A DNA stretch of 53,791 nucleotides from an uncultured Eubacteriaceae bacterium. GTDB taxonomy: Bacteria; Bacillota; Clostridia; Eubacteriales; Eubacteriaceae. Shown piece by piece: positions 29,707 to 36,989 of this stretch. The translations under genes and the position numbers were made by a program. Below the pieces are notes generated by a model that had not been told where the DNA came from, did no database searches, and was given only the letters and a program-made list of their open reading frames with translations. Within the stretch, counting starts at the first letter, position 1. Every line of letters begins with the position of its first letter. The stretch is from positions 1 through 53,791 of the forward strand of contig CANQOZ010000002.1 in the NCBI GenBank assembly GCA_947625585.1, read 5' to 3'.

Positions 29707-30870
29707 TTAACTTACGAATTGTATTATACCGGAACATTTATTATAAGAGTTGTCCCAGTCTTGACCTTCTTTTAGACCAGTAATAGTTCCACTAACAAAA
29801 ATATTTCTATTTTTTTTGTAAGTATCTCTTGAGTTAATTCCCTCGTTAGTATCAAAGTTGTAGGTTCCCCAAACAAATGTATCTTTGTAAGTCCCAAATT
29901 CTTTTACTTTTATATTATAAAAACGAGCATTAACTTTATCTCCAGCTGCTTTTCCTGAACCTTCAACACGTAAATAAATACGATCTCTCAAATTTGGATT
30001 CTTCACTGAATGGACTTTTGTTCCATCGATATAAGTATTACAAATTCCGTTTTTATCAACTGTTAATAGTAATCGAAAAGCCCTGTTTAATTGAGCATAA
30101 CCAGGTCTTATGTATTTTTGACCTCCTAAATTATTATTAAAGACATTTTCAATTAAAAATGAAACTGTATCAGTATATGGTTGTTTTGCTTGTTTATCAT
30201 ATTGAATACCAAAACTTACAGCTGAATTTTTAGTACATGCAACAAGTTTTGCATGATATCCAGAACCAGAACCGCTTAAACGGACATCAGCTTCAATTGC
30301 ATATTCTGACTCTGTATTTGCAATAGTAGCACTTCCAGTCTCATAAGTTTGACTAAATGTATTTGATGTTCCATATAATGTGGTTCCTTCAGGTATCCAA
30401 ACTCCACTTGAAACAAGTTGTTCATATTCGCTTTCATCTAATGTTAAATAATAAACTTCAACATTATTTATTGTAGTCTTTAATCTATTTATTGGAACTT
30501 TTCCACCAGAATAAAATACTGGAAGACCATTATTATCTTTTTGCCATCCTACTTCTGAACATAAATTTTTAACTTCAGTCAAACTAGTGGTATAACAATG
30601 ACTGCCTGTTCTTGGATTAACAAGACGATAAACTTCTTCTCCTCCTCTTGGAGCATACCAAGCAATTCCTTTATCAATCCAACCCATATTAACTAAAGAA
30701 TTAACTTCATTTGGATCAGTGAGGTAAAGATGTTCACCACTTTTATTATTATAGACCTGATAAATAGGTATATTTTTAATTCCTATGACTTCCTTAGCTA
30801 AAGCTGTTGCTGGAAATAAAAAAATAAAGATCAAAAGCATGATTAGCATGTTTGTAGCTTTTTTTTTCAT
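29707..30870 (-). CDS. Secreted protein: signal peptide, DUF5648-type repeats, LamG/concanavalin-like domain
   Basis: MKKKATNMLIMLLIFIFLFPATALA signal peptide; repeats IYQVYNNKSGEHLYLTDPNEVNSLVNMGWIDKGIAWYAP and VYRLVNPRTGSHCYTTSLTEVKNL..VGWQ; beta-rich C-terminus. Confidence 0.7.
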   Translation of the reverse strand: MKKKATNMLIMLLIFIFLFPATALAKEVIGIKNIPIYQVYNNKSGEHLYLTDPNEVNSLVNMGWIDKGIAWYAPRGGEEVYRLVNPRTGSHCYTTSLTEVKNLCSEVGWQKDNNGLPVFYSGGKVPINRLKTTINNVEVYYLTLDESEYEQLVSSGVWIPEGTTLYGTSNTFSQTYETGSATIANTESEYAIEADVRLSGSGSGYHAKLVACTKNSAVSFGIQYDKQAKQPYTDTVSFLIENVFNNNLGGQKYIRPGYAQLNRAFRLLLTVDKNGICNTYIDGTKVHSVKNPNLRDRIYLRVEGSGKAAGDKVNARFYNIKVKEFGTYKDTFVWGTYNFDTNEGINSRDTYKKNRNIFVSGTITGLKEGQDWDNSYNKCSGIIQFVS

Positions 30871-31243
30871 ATGTTAAATCTTAAATTACTAAGCTATTAT
30901 AACAATTTTTTTCCAGTTGCTCAGATTTCTTAATATTTTTAATAAATATTTAGTTATAGATTAAAGATTTGGCTTTATATTGAATTTCTTAGATTCTTCC
31001 AATGCTTAACATATAGCTCTACTTGATTCAATAAAATATTAAAAGTTTGTATTGTTTTTCTTGAAGGTCTATGGGATGGATGAATTTATCTAGGTGATAA
31101 ACAAAGAATATCAATGTTCGATAGTTTAGTTTTCCTAAAGACATTCGCCCATTCTATTGTTTTAAATTATATTCGAATTTCGAACAATTTAAAAACTTAA
31201 TAAAATTATTTCTTAAGACAACCCTAATTAGAGAAATATTTTC

Positions 31244-31272
31244 TTGAAAATTATTTCCTATTCTGTTATAGT
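31244..31272 (+). promoter_or_regulatory. Candidate rpsB promoter (TTGAAA-N17-TATAGT)
   Basis: 17-nt spaced near-consensus boxes about 95 nt upstream of the rpsB start. Confidence 0.6.
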
Positions 31273-31288
31273 ATTTTGGTATTTCACA

Positions 31289-31342
31289 CATCCCCTCTAC
31301 GTTTTTTGGTGCCTTTAGGTTTAAAAACTAAGTGGGGAGATG
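31289..31342 (+). promoter_or_regulatory. Candidate structured rpsB 5' UTR element
   Basis: TCCCC(31291-31295)/GGGGA(31334-31338) plus GTTTTT(31301-31306)/AAAAAC(31323-31328) nested helices. Confidence 0.5.
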
Positions 31343-31367
31343 GAGGATTAACCAAGGAGGTATTAAT

Positions 31368-32261
31368 TTGAGTTCAGTTTCAATGAAACAACTTTTAGAA
31401 GCTGGTGTTCACTTTGGACATCAGACAAGAAGATGGAATCCAAAAATGGCTCCGTATATTTTTACGGAAAGAAATGGGATTCATATTATTGATTTACAAC
31501 AAACTGTTCCTAAAATTGATGAAGCTGTCAATTTCTTAAAAGATGTTACTGTTAATGGTGGTGGAGTTTTATTTGTAGGAACAAAAAAACAGGCACAAAG
31601 TTCTATTGAAAATGAAGCTAAAAGGTCTGGGTCTTTTTTTATTAACCAACGTTGGTTAGGTGGAACTTTAACAAACTTCAAAACTATTAGTAAACGCATT
31701 AATCGTTTAAAAGAATTAAAAGCTATGGAAAAAGATGGCACTTTTGATTTATTACCAAAGAAAGAAGTTATTCAATTAAGAAGAGAACGTGATCGTCTTG
31801 AAAAGTTTCTTGGTGGTATTGAAGAAATGCACGAAATGCCTGAAGCGATAGTTATAATTGATAGTAAAAAAGAAAAAATTGCTGTTGCAGAAGCTAGAAA
31901 ATTAAATATTCCTATTATCAGTATTGTTGATACAAACTGCGATCCTGATGAAATTGATTACATCATTCCTGGTAATGATGATGCAATTCGAGCTATTGCA
32001 TTAATTCTAAAAGTTTTAGCAGATGGAATAGTTGCAGGAAAACAAGGTTTAATCGAAACTGATGAAGAAACAGAAGAGTTAAAAGATTCTGCTGCTGAAG
32101 CTGTAGCTAAATCAGAAGCAAACACTGAAGAAAATATTGTAGAAACTGAAGAAGTAATTTCTGAAGAACCTAAAGAAGTTAAAGTCGAAATAGACGATAT
32201 AGTTATTGAAGAACCAGACGGTTCTGTTGAAGAAGTAATTATAGAAAAGATAGAGGAATAA
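31368..32261 (+). CDS. rpsB: 30S ribosomal protein S2
   Basis: [29 protein letters not shown] start behind AAGGAGG (31354-31360); acidic C-terminal tail. Confidence 0.96.
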   Translation: MSSVSMKQLLEAGVHFGHQTRRWNPKMAPYIFTERNGIHIIDLQQTVPKIDEAVNFLKDVTVNGGGVLFVGTKKQAQSSIENEAKRSGSFFINQRWLGGTLTNFKTISKRINRLKELKAMEKDGTFDLLPKKEVIQLRRERDRLEKFLGGIEEMHEMPEAIVIIDSKKEKIAVAEARKLNIPIISIVDTNCDPDEIDYIIPGNDDAIRAIALILKVLADGIVAGKQGLIETDEETEELKDSAAEAVAKSEANTEENIVETEEVISEEPKEVKVEIDDIVIEEPDGSVEEVIIEKIEE

Positions 32262-32267
32262 TTAATT

Positions 32268-32924
32268 ATGGCTGTAACTGCTAAAGAAGTAAAAGAACTA
32301 AGACAGAGAACTGGTGCAGGAATGATGGACTGTAAAAAAGCACTAGTTGAATGTAATGGGAATTTAGATGAAGCGGCAGAATATTTAAGAAAACAAGGAA
32401 TTGCTAAATCTGCAAAGAAAGCTGATAGAGTAGCAGCTGAAGGTATTGTTGATTCTTATATTCATATGGGTGGTAAAATTGGTACCATGGTTGAAGTTAA
32501 TTGTGAAACAGACTTTGCAGCTAAAAACCAAGGATTTAAAGATTTTGTCCGTGATATCGCCATGCAGATTGCTGCAACTAATCCTACTTATTTAAATAGG
32601 GAAGATGTTCCTGAAGAAGTTATAGAACATGAAAAAGAAATTCTAAGGGAGCAAGCTTTAAATGAAGGAAAGCCAGAAAAAATTGTAGAAAGAATGGTCG
32701 AAGGACGTTTAAAAAAATTTTATGAGGAAAATGTCTTATTAGACCAAAAATTTGTTAAAGATACAGATAAAACAATTGAAGAGCTTGTTAAAGAACAAAT
32801 AGCTTCAATAGGTGAAAATGTTAAAATACGTCGATTTGCTCGATTTGAAATGGGCGAAGGAATAGAAAAGAAAGAAGAAAATTTCGCTGAAGAAGTAAAA
32901 GCTCAACAAGAAGCTGTAAAATAA
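32268..32924 (+). CDS. tsf: Elongation factor Ts
   Basis: [32 protein letters not shown]. Confidence 0.97.
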   Translation: MAVTAKEVKELRQRTGAGMMDCKKALVECNGNLDEAAEYLRKQGIAKSAKKADRVAAEGIVDSYIHMGGKIGTMVEVNCETDFAAKNQGFKDFVRDIAMQIAATNPTYLNREDVPEEVIEHEKEILREQALNEGKPEKIVERMVEGRLKKFYEENVLLDQKFVKDTDKTIEELVKEQIASIGENVKIRRFARFEMGEGIEKKEENFAEEVKAQQEAVK

Positions 32925-32926
32925 AC

Positions 32927-32948
32927 AAAGCCGGGTTTTCCCGGCTTT
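32927..32948 (+). terminator. Bidirectional terminator between tsf and yjbQ-like gene
   Basis: AAAGCCGGG-TTTT-CCCGGCTTTT. Confidence 0.9.
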
Positions 32949-33370
32949 TATATTGTTCTTTTAGGATTTACTTTATCCTCGCTAATTAATTTAATATAAA
33001 CTTTCCTTTCTCTTGGACCATCAAATTCACAAAAATAAATACTTTGCCAAATTCCAAGTAGTGGTTTACCTCTATTAATTATTATCGTCTCTGAAACTCC
33101 AATTAGAGATGAAAGTAAATGGGCATCCGAATTCCCTTCCTCATGTAGATAATTTTTTAATTTAGGAAAGAATTTTTTTTCAGCTAAAATCAAATCGTGT
33201 ACAACTGCTTTATCTGCATTCTCGTTAATTGTTATACCTGCTGTTGTATGAGGACAATAAACTATTGCTATACCGTTTTGAAAATTCTCATTTTTAATGG
33301 CCTTGATTAAGAGTTTCGTTATATTGACCATATCACGTTCTTTAGTTTTAATGTCAAATTTGTAAAGCAT
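32948..33370 (-). CDS. YjbQ family (secondary thiamine-phosphate synthase enzyme family) protein
   Basis: IVYCPHTTAGITINENAD, SSLIGVSETIIINRGKPLLGIWQSIYFCEFDGPRERKVYIKLI. Confidence 0.93.
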   Translation of the reverse strand: MLYKFDIKTKERDMVNITKLLIKAIKNENFQNGIAIVYCPHTTAGITINENADKAVVHDLILAEKKFFPKLKNYLHEEGNSDAHLLSSLIGVSETIIINRGKPLLGIWQSIYFCEFDGPRERKVYIKLISEDKVNPKRTI

Positions 33371-33371
33371 A

Positions 33372-33400
33372 TTGTTTAGTTTCTCTAAATGTGTTATAAT
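33372..33400 (+). promoter_or_regulatory. tRNA-Ser promoter (TTGTTT-N17-TATAAT)
   Basis: Consensus -10 and 17-nt spacer 12 nt before the tRNA. Confidence 0.65.
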
Positions 33401-33411
33401 TAAATTTCTGT

Positions 33412-33501
33412 GGAGATGTACTCAAGTGGTCATAAGAGGTCGCACTCGAAATGCGATAGATTCATCAGAATGCGAGAGTTCGAATCCCTCCATCTCCGCC
33501 A
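33412..33501 (+). tRNA. tRNA-Ser(CGA)
   Basis: GGAGATG/CATCTCC acceptor, long variable arm, GTTCGAATCC T-loop, anticodon CGA at 33447-33449, GCCA end. Confidence 0.95.
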
Positions 33502-33518
33502 TTAATTAAGAAAACACA

Positions 33519-33546
33519 AGCAACTCCAAACGGAGTTGCTTTTTTA
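33519..33546 (+). terminator. Terminator after tRNA-Ser
   Basis: AGCAACTCC-AAAC-GGAGTTGCTTTTTT. Confidence 0.88.
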
Positions 33547-33909
33547 TTATAATTCCTTTTTCCAAAGTCCATGTAAATTACAGAATTCATAAACTTCTTG
33601 AGGAATTTCATCTTCATCAATTATAAATTCTACTTCAGGAGAATTTCCTGGTTTTAAACCCTTTTTATAAACACCTTTATCTGTTATTAAAATTACATCA
33701 TTAATATAATGTTCATCTAACATAGGGTGTTCAACTTCTCCTACAGATACTTTTACAGTATTTCCATTAACATTTACTAATGGTACATGCTTTTCTAAAG
33801 CCGCATCTTTTGTATTTGGTTCTAAAACTTCAAATTCATTTACATCAAAATTTAAATTATCAGGAATAATAAAGATTTCGTCTGTTTTATCTTTTATAAA
33901 TTTAGGCAT
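33547..33909 (-). CDS. Superoxide reductase (desulfoferrodoxin/neelaredoxin family) lacking center I cysteines
   Basis: EKHVPLV, VEHPMLDEHYI, ITDKGVYKKGLKPG, CNLHGLWK; start at MPKF behind GGAGGTTTAT. Confidence 0.88.
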   Translation of the reverse strand: MPKFIKDKTDEIFIIPDNLNFDVNEFEVLEPNTKDAALEKHVPLVNVNGNTVKVSVGEVEHPMLDEHYINDVILITDKGVYKKGLKPGNSPEVEFIIDEDEIPQEVYEFCNLHGLWKKEL

Positions 33910-33985
33910 ATAAACCTCCATAATTGATTTGTTTAAATATTATATTTAAAATTATTCTAAAAATAATTAATAAAAGGTAAGCAGT

Positions 33986-34504
33986 ATGCAAAAAGTACTT
34001 ATAGTAGTAGATATGCAAAATGATTTTATCGATGGTGCCTTAGGAACACCTGAAGCACAATCGATTGTCAATAATGTAATAAATGAAATCAAGAGTAAAA
34101 AAGATAAAGGTTATTTTATCTTAGCAACACAAGATACACATTATGACAATTATTTAGATACCCTTGAAGGTCAAAAATTACCTATTGAACATTGTATTAA
34201 AAATACAACCGGTTGGGATATTCATAAGGATATAGCTAAATTAATAGATAAAAACAATGTTATTGAAAAAAATACTTTTGGGTCAGAAGAATTAATAAAA
34301 GTTTTAAAAGATTTAGAACCAAAAGAAATTGAAATTTTGGGATTATGTACTGATATATGTGTCGTCTCAAATGCTCTATTACTTAGAGCTGCTTTTCCTA
34401 ATATTCCTATTTATGTTAAAGAGGATTGTTGTGCTGGAGTTAATCCAGAACTTCATGAATCAGCTTTAAAAATAATGAATAGTTGCCAGATAGATTCTAT
34501 TTAG
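33986..34504 (+). CDS. Isochorismatase/nicotinamidase family cysteine hydrolase
   Basis: VVDMQNDFIDGALG, ATQDTHYDNYLDTLEGQKLPIEHCI, LGLCTDICVVSNALLLRA. Confidence 0.9.
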   Translation: MQKVLIVVDMQNDFIDGALGTPEAQSIVNNVINEIKSKKDKGYFILATQDTHYDNYLDTLEGQKLPIEHCIKNTTGWDIHKDIAKLIDKNNVIEKNTFGSEELIKVLKDLEPKEIEILGLCTDICVVSNALLLRAAFPNIPIYVKEDCCAGVNPELHESALKIMNSCQIDSI

Positions 34505-35216
34505 TCCTTCTGGCAACTACAACTATTCTTGCATCGTCGAAATCATAATTACAACTAGAAAGTGTTATTAATTGGTCATTACCATAAATAACTTTTCCTG
34601 TGTCATATAAACGATTAGATAAAATATTATTGTAATAGTTTAAGAATTCGTTATTATCAGTAAAAGTTGTTTGTCTATAATCAAAACCCTGATCAACTTT
34701 AAGTACAGCTACAACTTCGTAGGGGACTAGCTCAGGATCATTTAGAGTAGCGTAATAAATAATAGGTTTTTGGTTAAAATAATCAATTGAATCGTAATTC
34801 GATAAACCTTCAAAACCAACTTGATCACCCCAACGACTATTATGACCATAAATTACAGCATTCTTAGACATTGGATTATTATTATCATAGGTAAAGTCTA
34901 AAAACGGATTTCCATATCCTGACTCTTCTTTATTAAAATTTCGTAGTAAATAATAATCATTATCCGACGTTTGTGTAACTGGATAATCAATATGAGTTTC
35001 TGGTACTTTTATCCAACCAACAACATCAGGATTAATTGCTTTTAAGCTTTCCCAATCAATTAAATTCTGATTAGTAACTTGTGAACTGAGATCCTCATAT
35101 TGATCTTTTTCCTTAAAACGTGGATAGATATTTATAAAAATGAAGAAACCGGATATTAGAATTATAGCTATTAAAGCTAAATCAATTAAAATATTAGTTG
35201 TTTTACTCTTTTTCAT
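34497..35216 (-). CDS. Class B sortase
   Basis: N-terminal TM; HIDYPVTQTSDNDYYLLRNFNKEESGYGNPFLDF, AVIYGHNS, LITLSSCNYDFDDARIVVVARR. Confidence 0.92.
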   Translation of the reverse strand: MKKSKTTNILIDLALIAIILISGFFIFINIYPRFKEKDQYEDLSSQVTNQNLIDWESLKAINPDVVGWIKVPETHIDYPVTQTSDNDYYLLRNFNKEESGYGNPFLDFTYDNNNPMSKNAVIYGHNSRWGDQVGFEGLSNYDSIDYFNQKPIIYYATLNDPELVPYEVVAVLKVDQGFDYRQTTFTDNNEFLNYYNNILSNRLYDTGKVIYGNDQLITLSSCNYDFDDARIVVVARRTK

Positions 35217-35423
35217 AATTAAAATATCCTTGCTTAGTATTTTAAAGTATCTACCTTAAATAATTTTAAAGATTTCCTCTTAGAATATAAATATGAATTG
35301 ATTAGATAAAAAATGACTTTTATTTATTTCCTTTTAAATTGTTGTGATTATAAGAGTTATTTTAAATATTTTTATTTAGTTAATACTGATTAAATAGTTT
35401 AACAGTTTTTTTGTAAAATAAAA

Positions 35424-35452
35424 TTGACGATTTGAAATAATTTTATTAAAAT
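35424..35452 (+). promoter_or_regulatory. Candidate rplU promoter (TTGACG-N17-TAAAAT)
   Basis: Spacing exactly 17 nt, upstream of L21 leader. Confidence 0.6.
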
Positions 35453-35459
35453 AATTTAG

Positions 35460-35520
35460 TTGTATTCCGCTCTTAACAGGTTACCGCACTACCTGCAAGG
35501 CGATTTAAATTCGGAGGTAA
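35460..35520 (+). ncRNA. L21 leader (ribosomal protein leader)
   Basis: Position immediately upstream of rplU; CTCTTAACAGGTTACCGCACTACCTGCAAGGCG with AGGT/ACCT pairing. Confidence 0.75.
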
Positions 35521-35522
35521 AA

Positions 35523-35945
35523 ATGTACGCAATTATTAGAACAGGTGGAAACCAATACCGTGTAAAACAAAATGATGAAATTGAAGTAGAAAAACTCAAT
35601 ATTCCTGAAGGTGAAGATTTCGAAATTGAAGAAGTTTTAGCTATAGGGAATGATGATGATATTTCTGTAGGATTTCCATACTTAAAGAATGCTAAAGTTG
35701 AAGCTGAATTAGTTGAACAAGGTATTGGTGATGAAGTTATAGTCTTCAAATATAAACCAAAGAAAAAATACAGAAAAAAGAATATCCATAAACAACCATT
35801 TTCAAGAATTAAAATTAAAAGTATTGAACTTTTAAATGACTCTAACACAGATGTTGAAGAAACTATAACGACTGAAACTGAACATTTTAATGAATCACAA
35901 GTAGAAGTAGTTGATACAGATAACAATTCAACAGAAGAAGAATGA
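35523..35945 (+). CDS. rplU: 50S ribosomal protein L21 with acidic C-terminal extension
   Basis: MYAIIRTGGNQYRVKQNDEIEVEKL, VFKYKPKKKYRKKNIHKQPFSRIKI; start corrected from 35460. Confidence 0.94.
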   Translation: MYAIIRTGGNQYRVKQNDEIEVEKLNIPEGEDFEIEEVLAIGNDDDISVGFPYLKNAKVEAELVEQGIGDEVIVFKYKPKKKYRKKNIHKQPFSRIKIKSIELLNDSNTDVEETITTETEHFNESQVEVVDTDNNSTEEE

Positions 35946-36234
35946 GATTTCTTCTATAAGTGTGAACGGACATAGTGGTTTTGCTGAATTTGGACAAGAT
36001 ATTATCTGTGCAGGAATATCCACATTAACGATAGCAATATTTAATGGAATAACTGAAGTTTGTAAAATTAAAAAAGTTAAAATTAATGAAAATGATGGAT
36101 TTCTATCAATGCATATTCCAGATAATATATCGAAAGACGATAGAAAAAAAGTCAATATTTTATTAGATACATTAATTTTAGCATATGAACAATTAAGTGA
36201 ACTTTATCCAAATGAAATAAAAATTTTGAGGTGA
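35911..36234 (+). CDS. prp: Ribosomal-processing cysteine protease Prp
   Basis: MIQITIQQ..., NGHSGFAEFGQDIICAGIS active-site His and Cys; TTG start inside rplU; between rplU and rpmA. Confidence 0.93.
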   Translation: MIQITIQQKKNEISSISVNGHSGFAEFGQDIICAGISTLTIAIFNGITEVCKIKKVKINENDGFLSMHIPDNISKDDRKKVNILLDTLILAYEQLSELYPNEIKILR

Positions 36235-36237
36235 ATT

Positions 36238-36516
36238 ATGTTAAAAATGAATTTACAATTATTCGCTCATAAAAAAGGTGTCGGTTCTTCAAGAAACGGA
36301 CGTGAAAGCGAATCTAAAAGATTAGGAGTGAAACGTGGTGATGGACAATTTGTTTTAGCAGGAAATATTCTTGTAAGACAAAGAGGAACAAAAATTCATC
36401 CAGGTGAAAATGTTGGTCGTGGTAATGACGATACCTTATTTGCAAAAACAGACGGAATCGTTCGTTTTGAAAGAATGGATAAAACTAGAAAAAAAGTAAG
36501 TGTATATCCTGAATAA
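36238..36516 (+). CDS. rpmA: 50S ribosomal protein L27 (with Prp-cleavable N-terminal extension)
   Basis: [36 protein letters not shown]. Confidence 0.96.
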   Translation: MLKMNLQLFAHKKGVGSSRNGRESESKRLGVKRGDGQFVLAGNILVRQRGTKIHPGENVGRGNDDTLFAKTDGIVRFERMDKTRKKVSVYPE

Positions 36517-36524
36517 GTTGAAGT

Positions 36525-36560
36525 AAAAGTGATAGAAGTATATGTGTCTATCACTTTTAT
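36525..36560 (+). terminator. Terminator after rpmA
   Basis: AAAAGTGATAGA-N10-TCTATCACTTTT. Confidence 0.8.
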
Positions 36561-36989
36561 AATTTCTCTTTTTATATTTTTTAATACTTTTTCGTTTAAT
36601 TAGTTTCCTATCAAATTTTGTTATTATTATTTGAACATTATACTGATATTTAAATAATAGATGGAAAGAATTTTAAAGCTTCTCTTAATTACCTAGATTA
36701 TTCATAATTTTCCTTTTTCTACAGATATTAACTAATTTTTTAATAGAAGATTTAACCGATTCACATCCCTTTTTAGAGATTTTTCTTTGATTTTACTTTT
36801 CTATAATAAAACTTTCTACTCTTTGTTTAATTATTCTGTAAATTTTAAATGATCTAAAATTATTTTATTCTAATTTCATGAAAGTTTAAACTTAGAATTC
36901 TCTTGCTTCTTAGGGTATATAATAAAAAGATTTTAAACATTTTCTTTTCTTAGTATAGAATAATTATTAAATTGATTTGAGGTTTCTAT

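Noticed and set aside
36895-36923. obg promoter with TATAAT at 36918
   Set aside because: A good -10 exists but no acceptable -35 at 16-18 nt spacing, so not listed as a feature.
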